Source: Epiperipatus broadwayi (Eukaryota > Onychophora > Udeonychophora > Euonychophora > Peripatidae). From it: a DNA stretch of 64,000 nt. The translations under genes were made by a program, and so were the position numbers. This document shows, one piece after another, positions 36,174 through 47,650 of this stretch. Positions within the stretch are counted from its first letter, which is position 1; every line of letters begins with the position of its first letter. The stretch lies in NCBI GenBank assembly GCA_028023455.1, contig JAQFVV010000143.1, positions 2,979,301 through 3,043,300 on the forward strand, written 5' to 3'. Below the pieces are notes generated by a model. It was not told the DNA's origin. It saw only the letters and a program-made list of their open reading frames with translations, and ran no database searches.

Positions 36174-36470
36174 TATTTGTTGATATAAAATGGATGAGAG
36201 TTTATTTTTACTTGTCAGTAACATGTCTTCAATCAGTGTGATTTATTGCTGGAGAGTTTGAATGTTACTACACTGTTTGGTTGATGTATTGATGGGTTCT
36301 GCTGAACTACAGTAGATGTTTTAGAATTGGTGTTAAGGTTTGAAACAAGCTTATCATTGGGTGTTTCATGTTTAGTAACAATGGTTGATGAAGAATGGTT
36401 TTCATAGAGGTTAGGTGGTTGTCCTAGTTTGGATATTTTACTTTATTTTTTCGTAAATTGATGGCACGAT

Positions 36471-38416
36471 TTACTGCTTGGTTGAGGAAGTTAGTATCTG
36501 GTTCTGACTCTGCTGTGGAGTTATTAGGTTCATCTGGCTGTGAGCTGGATGAATGATGTGTCTTTTATTATTTTGAGTGTAATGAATTTTTTGTGGTTTT
36601 TTGTCTGACTGCAATTGTTTTGTTGGAGAAACAATAGTACTGCATTCTTGTTTCTGGTGATCTTGGTTTAATTTTGTTTTAGAAATTTGTTGTGAATGTA
36701 TGTCTTGCGTTTGCTGGTTTAATTGAGTTGTGTGGGGTTCATGTATGTTTTGATGTGTCATTAAGGACTGTGGCTGATTGCTGAGTGTGATATTATTAGT
36801 TATTTTCGTGCTATTTTGGTGGTCAATTTCTTGTTCATTTCGAGAAGGCATTTCCATGTCTGTTTGCTGTGTTTGTTCTGTTGTATGATCTGGAGAGCTG
36901 GTGGATGTAGTACATGCAGACTGATTTGTGTTTTGTGGGTCTGTCGTACAATTATGGTTTTTGTTTTTTTTATTATTACAGTTGTCACAGTTTTTTTGGG
37001 ACAAGCTTTTACTAAATGCGACCGGTCACCACAGTGAAAGCATTGAGGTTGAATTCCACGAATGGATAGGTAAATGGGACATTTATTCTGCTCCAAAGTG
37101 GAAGGAATGTCTACTGGTGTATAATCTTTTTTAAGCTTTATAGAGAATGCAGCACTGTTTGAAGGGAACTCAATGTCTGCTCTTCTCTCTGAGAGATATT
37201 TAAAGCTTTTAATGTCACCGTATTTCGCAAGAAGTCTTTGGAGATCAGTGTCTGTGAAGTTGTAATAACAGTTTCTTGCTACTCCATAGGCTATTTTTGG
37301 TCTGTTCATGTCTATTTTGATCAGATAATGCTCGTTGGTAAAGTTTGGGTGCCTTTTAAAAAGTTCTTTTTGAAGTAGATTGTGGAACTCAATTATAAAA
37401 TATCATCTATTGGGATGATGATATACTCTGCGAACAGCATCTCCCAGCTGTAGATCTTTGAGCAGTTGAAGAAGGTCATCAGTTGGGAAAGTAAACAATT
37501 GGCAGAGATCATTGGTGGTGGATAAAATTAACGAGTTGTTGCTATGATAGTTGAGGAAGGAGTTAAAGAGTGTTAACGGAATTCTAGAATTAAACTCCTG
37601 ACTTATAATATCATAGTTATTTAAGGGAGATTGAGAACATAGTGTATCTATCTGTGGATTTGTTTCTTGTTGAAATGGCATGTGATTATCATTCTCAACA
37701 AAATCTAAAGCGTTATGAAGAGTGTTCTGTTTAGTTACTTGCTGAGTGTATTCTTTAGGTTCACTATTTGCTAGTACTGTAGCATAACTTCGGTTCTTTA
37801 TTGATGTGGAGCTATGATTTATATTTGGAATTGATGTCTGCGAGTCTGTGGAGTGGTTAGCCACTGTATTATGGACTAGTTGGCCTTTATTTAATTCAGG
37901 GTTGATGTTAATTGAAGGGAAGGCTGTATCAAACAGTTCTGGATCTGATGGCGACTTTAGCAGTTCTCTAATTTTAAAGTTTTTGCCGTGATGCAAATGA
38001 GTATCGCGATTGAATTGCAAGTCGCAAATTTCAGTTATTTTTTTTTGTGATGAAATCATGTAAGATTTAGTGGCATTTCCTAAATTATCGGCATTATTTT
38101 CTATTTTTTTTTGTTGTACGATCGAGTTTTCCGTATTCGTTTTTGGTGTTTTGAATGTTAAGGTCATGGAATTTTTTTGTGTTAAAGATATTTCTTGTCC
38201 TTGTTGTGGGGCATTGCTAGTTTTCCTTGAGCTTTTAGGACCTTCCTGCGTTATTATATTGTATGTATTAGAATGTTCTTGAAAGTTTTTAAATTTGTCT
38301 GTGTGAGGGCTTACATTAAACGTTGATAAGGTTGCCTTAACGTTAGAATCACTATGCGATCTTGTTAAACGACTAAACCTGAGGTTTTCTTGTTCTAAGA
38401 ACTTTGAACTGCTCAT
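36471..38416 (-). pseudogene. LINE ORF1 (RRM-like and CCHC), broken
   Basis: From ATG 38416 the frame runs 337 codons to a TGA at 37400-37402, then continues in the same frame to 36800. The part after the stop holds an RRM-like segment (YYNFTDTDLQRLLAKYGDIK, then ADIEFPS) and a CX2CX4HX4C knuckle, CFHCGDRSHLVKAC, near 37000-37042. Just past the knuckle the better tail, rich in Gln, Asn, Thr and His, lies in another frame (37004-36471), so a frameshift sits there. The protein would coat LINE RNA. One stop and one shift are the only breaks seen, fewer than in ORF2. Confidence 0.85.
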
Positions 38417-38834
38417 TTTGTAAATGAAACTATAAAATTACAAAATTAAAAGCTTACCTGCTTTCCTATGCAGGTTGTTTAGGGATTTTCTGTTAAGAAA
38501 ATATTATAATTTGTTTTTTTAAAAAGAAACGAAGTGAAATATAGATATCTATTTAGCGCCATCTAGTGACCAAATACTTATATAATATTATTCTCATTTA
38601 AACATACAATAAATGTTCTCCTTCTTTAAACACACATTCACATATATATTTCATTTAGTCAAAATGTGTATTTTGAAGACCAGATTTTTAATTTTTATCA
38701 TAATCTAATTTCTACTTATACTTTCATTTAAAACTCCTAAATGTCACCTTTTTTTAAATCATTTGATACCCTTTTTATTTATATCTCCTTTTTACATTTT
38801 CATCCTAAACTTAATATACGATTCTACTATTTTA

Positions 38835-39452
38835 CCAATATTATCCAATATAGATTCACCAACCAATTTCTTTAAAAAACTTGTTCTTTATTTAACTATA
38901 TAAAAATTTACATTCAATAAGCAACGTTTCGATTATTTCTATCCTAAGAAAAAATACAAACAATATTATCAATAAATAATAAATAAATACACAAATAAAA
39001 CAAAACAAAAATAAAAAATTAAAATTACAAATATAAATAAAATAGAATAAAAAACAAAATAGAATAAAAAATAAAATATATATAAAAAAATATAAAATAT
39101 TACCTTCTCCAAAAAAATAAAAAATCCAACAAAAAAAAATCTCTCAAAAAAAATATATAAAAAAACTCTTTTTATTTATAACTAACAATTAAATTATTTA
39201 AATGGATAAAATTCCTCAAACTAGTCATTAATTGTTATCTTAATCTATCAGTTTTCTATTCATAAATGGTTTAAATTCCTTAATGTAGAAATTTTCTTTT
39301 AAAAACCTTTCTTTATAATTATTTACAGTTTCTAAAAGTTCAATTTTGTAGTCAGTATGACCAAATTTACACCTATGAAAATAAATTGCAGATTTTTTAT
39401 CAGGTAAATGTTGTTTTAACCTTGTTTCTAATTTATTTTCGGGTTTTAAATT
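38835..39452 (-). mobile_element. Penelope-like element, 5'-truncated (618 bp)
   Basis: It splits the right LTR of element B and is flanked by a 13-bp duplication TTCTACTATTTTA (38822-38834 and 39453-39465). On the minus strand it starts inside a GIY-YIG-type endonuclease frame, passes its stop at about 39240, and continues into an A-rich 3' region with ATCGAAACGTTGC near 38925. Truncation at the 5' end with a sizeable duplication fits target-primed reverse transcription. Confidence 0.78.
39240..39452 (-). pseudogene. C-terminal GIY-YIG endonuclease part of the Penelope-like fragment
   Basis: The frame reads KLETRLKQHLPDKKSAIYFH, then RCKFGHTDYKIELLE, then KERFLKENFYIKEF and ends near NRKL. 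Arg-x-x-x-H, SAIYFH and the x-x-G-H spacing match the second half of the GIY-YIG domain of Penelope-like RTs. The first half and the RT are absent because of 5' truncation. The open frame extends upstream to 39488 only by reading into LTR sequence. Confidence 0.7.
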
Positions 39453-39677
39453 TTCTACTATTTTAACTTCTAATATTTCTATTTTCAAAATATAAACTTT
39501 GACAGGTAAAAGATAAGTATCTTGTTCGATTCCATTTCCCTCTCTTTTACTTCATTACAGTAATTAATGCATTCCTTTCTTAAGTGATTTTAACCATTTT
39601 AATTATTTGTATATTTAAAAAAACAACAACTAGTATTTAATATATACATGTGTGATCACAGTATGTGCGATCATCAC

Positions 39678-41749
39678 AATATATAGGGTGGATATAAATA
39701 TATCTTAACACACTGGCTTATTTATAATTAGGTTGAGCACACCAATGAATTCATGACTATTTATTACAAAACTTAAATGGTATTTTATTTGAGTATAGAT
39801 ATTTTATTTGAGTATAGATTCATCAGTGTTGTATGTTTGTCTAATAAACTATATGATAATACAATGTAACATTCTTATTTTTAAATTGAAGTTACTGCTT
39901 TAAATAATTAACAAACTATTTGACTTATAAAAGATGCATCCTCTCTCTTCTCCACAATGTAGATCTGTTCAATCATTAAGTGATCAATCAACAATTCTAA
40001 GCATGTATGCAATCTAACCTAACAAGACCTTATACTCTACTATTTTAATGACTATGAATCTTTTCACTAAATAATAATCTCGGTTCATTTTATAAATATA
40101 AAATAATTTGACATCTTTATATTTAGTTGAAACCAACAGTATGTTTTTATTTTATTTTATTTTGTTCTCATGATAAATGTACATTTTTTATTTAAATTGG
40201 ATTGATAATGCATGTTCACATGTCGGATATGTATATTATTCAAAGTTTATGGTATTGGTGGAAAGATTTAGAACCAAATGCAGTTTATACAGGGAAACTA
40301 CTGTGTAGGTATGTACATGTTAAAACCTGTATATAATGTGCAGTATTCTTTTCTTTTTTTACTTATTTTTGTTGATATCTTAATATGGTACAAAATTTTT
40401 AAATTTAATTACATTTTAGATATGTAAAGATTAAAAAGTAACACTGCCTTAAATAACTCATTACAGATTGAAGGTCTCTCCAAAAATCCCTTATAGAGAA
40501 ACAATGAAAAAGAAAACAGTATTTTTATCAACCAATATTAGATAATTAACTGGGTCAGCTATTTGAAAGAAAAATGTCAAGCCTATTTAAAATATTAAGT
40601 TTATACTATCTAAATTTGAATCCGACTATAGGCACAATAGTTGGTGCACTCCATTTCTTTGTATATATATGCTAAAAATTTCTATATTTTACATTATATA
40701 TTCAAAATATACATTGCATTTGATACTATCTAAAAATTTTAGATTTTCATGGTGGTGGGTGGAATATGATACCAAATAGCTTAGATATGAGTCCTACTGT
40801 AGGTCATAATTCTGCATATATAGATACAATTAGGTGCTCACTTTTTTCACTTTGTCTTAATATTTTATATAGTTTTACTATTCCTTATCTTATCTAGGAA
40901 ACAGTTCATGTTCTGTTTTTGTGTTTGTCTCTGTTAATGATCAGATGTTGACTATATATATTCTACAATGTAATAAATAATTCTTTGCTACACATCATAA
41001 GTAAGGAAATGTTTTTATTTTTAAGAAATGTAAATGAATATTTACTTTTATTTCCATTTGTACTTTTAAATATTTTAATTTTTATAAGGTTTTCAGCCTC
41101 ACACTATTTCATGGAAAAGTGTTGAGTCTATTATGGATTAAATAGTTAGTATTACTGTTTGTTCCTAGAATATTTGTATTTTATCAAAATGCAGTAATAG
41201 ATGTTTTATCGAATCTTTAGGTGGTGGGTAATCTTGATAAGTTAGGAAACGCAGTCCTAGATGTAATAACTGGAAATCTGAAAATTCATGTATTGTTTGA
41301 TTAAAATTTGCGCAACAAGCTTTTTAGATGAATTTTAATGAAATGAGGGGAGATTCTTAGTTTAATTACATGTGCAATTATACCTATAGTCAAATTAAGT
41401 AGTTAGTTTTCTTTTAATAATTTGGAAATAAATAAGTATCTTCTAATCAGATGATTAGTAAACCAATACACGAGGGTTTCATGATATTAATACGAATCTT
41501 ATATTAATAAACATTTAATGTTTTTTTACATATTAATTTTAGAAATTGTAACTTAGGGCTCACAATTAAGTTCCTTCTCAAAATATCTTTTTCACAAACC
41601 TTTTAACATCAGCTTTTTTTACTTAGTAACCAAAGAAAAAATTAGAGCTATCTTTTTTATATTTTTCTGGTGTTTTCTATTTCCAAAATAAAATCTTAGT
41701 AAAATTTATATTTTAAACCTCTTAGTGAACTTTCTCAGTCATTAGGATT
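39678..41749. other. AT-rich DNA without recognised features
   Basis: No clear gene is seen. Near 40200-40310 a less AT-rich patch has two open plus frames and a GTATGT, and on the minus strand a B-box-like GGTTCTAAATC; it may be a SINE remnant. A similar loose repeat pair lies near 40620 and 40790. Confidence 0.35.
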
Positions 41750-42170
41750 TTGAAGTCAATCATAAGATTTTATATGTCTGACTAGATTGAATTTATCATG
41801 TCATAAATTCTGGATATTAGTTAATAAACATTAATTAACATCCTGAATTTATGACATGGAAAAAATTGCTGTGATATAATAGCTTCTCTATTTATATTTT
41901 CTCTCTTTGTTTGGTGATTTTATTAATTATAAATATTAAGATTTTGTCACATGTTCATTTCGTGAAGTCAGTCATAAGATTTTATATGCCAGGCTAAATT
42001 GAATTTTATTATGTCATAAAATCTGTATATTAGTTAATTACCATCCAGAATTAATGACATGGGGAAAATTGCTGTCATATAATAACTTCTCTATAATGGC
42101 TTCTCTATTTTTATTTTCTCTCTTTATCTGGTGACTTTATCAATTATAAATATGAATTTTTAATGAGTAT
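41750..42170. repeat. two-copy tandem repeat, about 220 bp, with inner palindrome
   Basis: AAGTCAATCATAAGATTTTA (41753) and AAGTCAGTCATAAGATTTTA (about 41967) begin two diverged copies. Each continues through ATGTCATAAA, ATTAATGACATGG-like and TTCTCTATTT words. Within copy 1, GTCATAAATTCTGGATAT pairs with the inverse near 41840-41857. Non-coding. Confidence 0.65.
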
Positions 42171-43634
42171 TTTTCCAGTTATTTTTTTTAATATACGTGA
42201 AGTATATTACAACTAACAATTAGGCCCAAGATGCTTGAACTATAAACTTATGAATTAACTAAATAAAAATTATGTCTGAAAAATATATAATTGAAGGATT
42301 TGTATCAATTATATTTCTATGATCACTTCAAAACCACTAAACTGATAACAAATTTGGTATAATTCCCATAATGTTTTTTTTATAAGATCTTGCTCAGGAA
42401 GTCATGTAACGTTTGAACATTCAAATGGATGTTGAAGTATAGTTCTACTCAATTGACCAAGCAGATTTTTTTTTCCTCAGTTGGAACTTGATTCATAAAC
42501 CCTTATCTCTAATTATGTTAAAACACATAAGGCTTTTTATGCCTTCATTGTAAGTAAATATTACATATGACAGAAAATTATTTAACCACCACATATCACT
42601 ATTTTCTAATCAAAAATATTCTACAATAATACAAGTATGTATACTTGTAATTTTGACATTTTCTAACAGTTACTTATGTATATGAAGAAATCTAGGTATT
42701 AGCAAAGTGATTAATGACATGTTTACCTTTATAGTTATTTTAATTGACTTTAACATTCCTAGTAATCTCTGAACTAAAGCAATATATTAAAAAAGAAACA
42801 CTTCATATAATGTAGGTTTAAAATCTATTGCTGTCTGTTACATAATTGGTTGTTATTTCAATTCTTGAAATAAGCGATCACTAATTGAATTTAAGTTGGG
42901 ATAATCTCTTTGCTCTGCCATTTCTCTGAAACATAAAATATCTTAGTATGCTTATCAACAAGTAAATAATCTTGCTTTTTGTATGAATCTTATAGTTGAA
43001 AAATATATGATGTAATATTTACTAATGTACTTAGTATTTATTACACTACAATTTGTAAATTTATACATAAGATATTTATGTTAATTTAATTATTGTTTAT
43101 TTGTTCTTCAAAATGTATTAAAAGTTAGTTTAAATCTCTAAACATCACACGACCTTCTGCCATTACAAGCTTTTTAAAATTATTATTTATAAATAAATTA
43201 TTTAAAATATTTCTTTTCATATCTCTTACTATAAGAATTCGGTATATCATTCTTCCCAAATTTATTAATAAATAAAAATATCTTTTGTTTATATATTTTC
43301 TAATCATTATATATATAGTTTGATGATTGAGTTTCTATTTTTTGTTTTAAAAAAAATTCACAACACATTTTTGATAAAGTAAAATTAAATACCTACATTA
43401 ATATTACAGAAATGTTTGCAATATTGCTTTTATCAAGCTTTAATATAAACTGCAAATCGTCTTAATAATTTTTGAAAGTTTAAGTAATTATTTCGAAATA
43501 ACAATAAGTTCTAGTTCTTCTATAATGTTTATAGTCAAAAATCTGTTTAAGCTTAGTCAACAGAAGAAAATCCTGTTTTAATGATAGCTGTTGCAGTTAT
43601 GGACACAAATGGCTTATTCATCTGTTTTTTTAAG

Positions 43635-43777
43635 GAACCACAGCTACTTCATCTGAGAATTTATTGAGTCAAAATTCATTAGATAAGCTATTAAAAGAAT
43701 ATGTAGCTTTCAAGTCATATGGATCTCTATTGCAATGCTTGAACTCAAAAGCAGTGCTTCATAATTTAAATTTTTAA
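43635..43777 (+). other. possible terminal exon, unsupported
   Basis: After a T-run plus AAG, an open segment of 47 codons runs to TAA at 43775. It reads TTATSSENLLSQNSLDKLLK, then EYVAFKSYGSLLQCLN. Composition is a little richer than its surroundings. No partner exon or family is recognised, and such a length can arise by chance. The flanks 42171-43634 and 43778-44575 show nothing else. Confidence 0.2.
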
Positions 43778-44579
43778 TTGTTTAAAAGTAATAATAAATT
43801 TAAATTTTATCATAGAGGAAAAAATCCATACTTTTTTCAAATGAGAAGACAAAGAGAAAAATAATAAGGTATTAAATGCATATGTTTTCTATACCATCTT
43901 GATGCAACTTGGAAAACACGAGAGTGGTTGCATGCTTAATGACTGTTTTCACTAGTTAAAATTGTGATATTTGATGGTATTATAAAAGAGATAAATTTTT
44001 TTCTAAATATAAAACTTCTATAAAGATTATTTAAAAAATATTTTTATAGGGAAAGATGTTTTATCACATCAAGCTATTCATAACTTTAAATTCTCTTAAA
44101 GAGACTGAAAATTCACAGTAATATACAAGTGGCAGTATAATAGATAAAAATTCTTTGATGTAAAGTGATGAGGATAAGTATATCAATGTTATGGAAATCA
44201 GGTCTACAAATATTGCTATAATCTTGTGTTCTTCCAAAATTTCAGCCACATCAATTAGTCCATTGCATATAATAGTAGTTTATAAAGTTTTGTTTTTAAT
44301 TTTTCATATCAATTTAATAATTAAATATTGTGAGTCATTAATAATTGTGGGAAAACTTTTTTTTCTCACATTTTTAGGAGTCTTACAAGTTTTAGGTATG
44401 TCATTAGTTTTACTTTGCCTCAGTTATACAGCTACTATCTTAGAAACAATTTGCTTTTAAGATAGAAAGAATATCAGAAAGGCATTTTATTGATTGTTGG
44501 ATAACATCCATTTTTATTGTTTTATGTATGCATTGAATAATGATATATCTATATTTTCAGATCACTTTTATTAATAGTT

Positions 44580-45140
44580 TAATCGTGTAACTTTTTAGAA
44601 GCATTTTTATGGTTACCTGGTGCTATGCCTTGTGGTTTAAATAGAGCATTTATGAACATAAGCATAATCTATTTTTAGACACAATAAATTATATTTGCTA
44701 TAATTAATTTTGTTTTAGAAAAACAGTTGTGTACAAAATCAAATTCAAATGTTCAGTTTCATTACCATATTATGTCATAGCCATTGATATCTATGGGGTT
44801 GTTTTTTTTTAAGAATTCTATCCAGAAAAGTATTTCAAATAATCATTGGCACTTTCTGCTTGTATTTTTAATCATGTAACTTTTTAGAAGCATTTATAAG
44901 ATCTATAATGCATTCATAGTTTAATTAGAGTTTATTATGAGCATAACCAATCTATTTTTAGATACAATAAATTATATATGCTGTAAGTAAATTATAAGTG
45001 TATGATATCAAATTTAAATTTGCAGTCTCTTCCCATCTTGTATCCTAGCCATCAAATTTTTTTTTTTTTAAACATTTTATCCAGAAAAATATTCCAAATA
45101 ATAATTGGATTTTCCACTTATTATGATTGGTTAAATTGAC
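44580..45140. repeat. two-copy tandem repeat of about 290 bp
   Basis: AATCGTGTAACTTTTTAGAA (44581) and AATCATGTAACTTTTTAGAA (about 44871) begin two diverged copies. They also share CAATCTATTTTTAGA, ACAATAAATTATAT and TATCCAGAAAAATATT-like words. Non-coding. Confidence 0.7.
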
Positions 45141-47270
45141 TTGTAATTTTAAACTAATGAAAAATAATAATTTTTAAATTTTTGTGGGAAATGAAAATTT
45201 GAGATGATTTTTTTTTTTGTTAGTAACTAATTTTATGAAGAATTTGTTGTGTAACATCAATTCTGTAAAATATATACAATGTAATTAACATTTTAGTTTT
45301 GTTTAGTATTTTAAAATTGTTAATTTTTTTTACAAATTGTAACTTCCTTGTAATAAAATTTATTTTTATTATTAAAAACATATTTTTTTAAATACTTTCA
45401 TATTTGAATATACTTCCATATTTCATCATTGTTAATGCTTGTTATATCACAGTTATATATATGAATAAAACAGAAAAAAATGTATATATTGTAAACATTA
45501 CAGGTGCACTTTTACTTATTTATATAATATATAAATTTATATATCTTAAGAATGACTGCAACACATCTATATGCTGTGCTTACAAATAGATTTCAAATTT
45601 TGTCCCAGTAAACTTGAAATTTTTTTCAACAGACTTTGAGTTATTTTAAGGTAGTCTGTCCTATAAACAATGGAGCTAATCTTCTAATATTATCTAATAA
45701 ATAAATATCTTGCTATTCTTAGGGAGAGGGTAAAATAAGACTGGAAAACTGCTCAAATGTTCAGTCAGCAATTAGAAAGCCTGGTAATGTGTCCTCATTT
45801 TTTTCTATGAAGGATTGTTGACAAGAACTTTTTCCTATAGTGGGTATTTAAAATCTTTATTTATTTCGGAGATAATTTAATATAAATTGATAGAATTAAA
45901 TAGTCATACTGAGAATCTGATGTAAACTAACTAAGGTTGGTTAGTATGAGGATTCTATCCCAACTAATATGCATATAGAGATCAGTGAAACTGGCTAACA
46001 ATAAATTGCCATGAACATGAGTGTTGTGAAATCCTTATATCTTTGAATACATAGTTACTGTAACTAAATGTTCATCAATAATTACATATGTATAAATAAA
46101 GATTTGGAAAATATGTACACTCATTATATTAGTGCTGTATTTTTGACACTATGAAAATATCAATAATCCATTTTTCTTTTACAGATGGATTTTAAGGAAA
46201 TGTAAGAGAGTATCTGACAGTTATTTAAGCCTCAGAGAAAATAGAGCTGCCTGAATTTATAAGTGATAAAACTTTTCGTATGTAAGATTGACATTCACAA
46301 TATTAATGACTATACTGAACAATACAACCTGATAAAACCTATTGAAAATATTAATGAAGTATAGTAAAGCAAAAAATTTCAAGCCTATTGGAAGAAATCG
46401 GCTAAAAATCACCACATCATTATCTACCAAAACAATCTGATGAGTTTCATTTCAAAATCACAATTTTTTTTTTTTGTAAAAGAAAATAAATGTTATAAAG
46501 TTAAAAATTGAATGTCTAAAGTGTGACATGATCAGATGAATCATGATTTGCATTTATTAATAACTCCAAAATTATCTTCAATCTGGGTAGCCATGCCATA
46601 TTTTATTGATCTACCCATTTCTCTGCTTGGATTCATCATACTAATAAATCTAATTCATTTCATAATGCAAACATTCTTTTAGATAACACTCATCTTTTAA
46701 AATCATATTGTGAAATTCATACAATAATGTAAAAATGTTTCATTACTTCCTTCACTATCTCTGTCACTTGATTGAAATATTAAGTCTCTGGGCCTTTTTA
46801 AACAATTAATGAGATGATATTCTACACTTATCTTACAAGGAATTTGAAGCTGTCCTCTTTACTGAATAATGTAATATTCAGCTAAATATTTTACAAGTGC
46901 TATATAATTAGATCCCATATAAAATAGAAAAAGTCAAATGCAAATGGTACTTTTGTACATAATAATAATGTAGATTCATTTTTTGTGCATCCAAGAAAGG
47001 TCAACAAACTTTAAATAGCCCATATAGGGATAAAGGTCTATTAAACAGTTTCATAAAGAAATAGTTATGAAAAGGTATTATCAGGCTTGGATGGTAGTTT
47101 CACCATTTTTTATCCTTGTTTTACTCTTCATAAATAGCTACATTTATTTTCTGACTCATATTGGATTGTTAGCCAAACTAGCTTACCATGAGATCATTGT
47201 ATCTATACATAATGGAGATCTCTAATATGGCCTATGTAATAACTGAAACACACAGGCTTATTATATACCT
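45141..47270. other. AT-rich DNA without recognised features
   Basis: No element is recognised. A good acceptor (TTTTTCTTTTACAG) at 46184 is followed by only 23 open codons to a stop; I do not call it. Confidence 0.4.
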
Positions 47271-47274
47271 GGGT

Positions 47275-47650
47275 TTATATATGTAATATATAGGGTATAT
47301 GAGCACAGACTTTCACACGACCCACCACTCTCCACAACTATCTCATAACATTGATACACTTGAACACATATATGTCGAAAAAATAAATAATCACCAATAT
47401 ACATATTTCATGCTAGACCAGCAATCATCAGTTGGTCCAGATTACCATCTCTATACATATATGCTATAAGTGCTCAGATATATATTAAGATAACCAATCC
47501 TAATACTTTAATGAACAGGTTTCAATCTACTTCAACTGTCCATCCTACTGAAAATCTGATGATGGAATACTCAAAGGCCACCCGAAGGCTGAGATTCTTG
47601 TCACACCCATGTTGACCTAAAGTCAATCTGACCCCTCATACAAGGTGTAT
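47275..47650 (+). mobile_element. fold-back MITE family F1, right end missing
   Basis: GAGCACAGACTTTCACACGA, then ACCAGCAATCATCAGTTGGT and the end CAATCTGACCCCTCAT follow the F1 order found at 7053 and, inverted, at 51146. The right terminal repeat is absent: sequence similarity stops at about the same point as in the copy at 7053. Confidence 0.7.

Larger units (their letters stand above)
32678..38577 (-). mobile_element. full-length APE-type LINE (5.9 kb)
   Basis: Inserted into the right LTR of element B and flanked by a 9-bp duplication TTATATAAT (32669-32677 and 38578-38586). On the minus strand it starts GTATTTGGTCACTAGATGGC, has about 160 bp of 5' UTR, ORF1 with RRM-like and CCHC parts, ORF2 with endonuclease, RT and a C-terminal Cys/His finger, and ends in a short A-run. 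ORF layout fits Tx1-, Jockey- or I-like LINEs; I cannot fix the clade. A related 5'-truncated copy is at 52259-53225. Stops, frameshifts and a 176-bp duplication make it inactive. Confidence 0.92.
29459..39677 (-). mobile_element. Ty3/Gypsy-type LTR retrotransposon B, deleted and interrupted
   Basis: A left LTR (29459-30220) and a right LTR (from 32406, split by two later insertions, to 39677) flank an internal part of only about 2.2 kb. That part keeps integrase but lacks gag, protease and RT: pol coding sequence runs straight into LTR-like sequence at about 32405, so an internal deletion removed the 5' half and possibly some LTR. Orientation is minus. A polypurine tract adjoins the left LTR. 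Target duplications could not be found, in part because the outer limit of the left LTR is not fixed. Confidence 0.8.
32406..39677 (-). repeat. right LTR of element B, in three pieces
   Basis: Pieces 32406-32677, 38587-38834 and 39466-39677 together follow the left LTR. A LINE fills the first gap and a Penelope-like fragment the second. Both insertions carry target duplications made from LTR sequence. Confidence 0.82.

Noticed and set aside
39650-39690. Target duplication for Gypsy B beside ATATA at 39678
   Set aside because: No matching 5-bp word adjoins a credible left LTR start, whose limit is uncertain.
40200-40312. Two overlapping open frames and a GTATGT donor-like site
   Set aside because: Two frames being open together and a B-box-like GGTTCTAAATC on the other strand suggest a SINE remnant rather than an exon.
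46185-46254. Strong acceptor followed by 23 open codons to TGA
   Set aside because: Too short and no partner exon was found.
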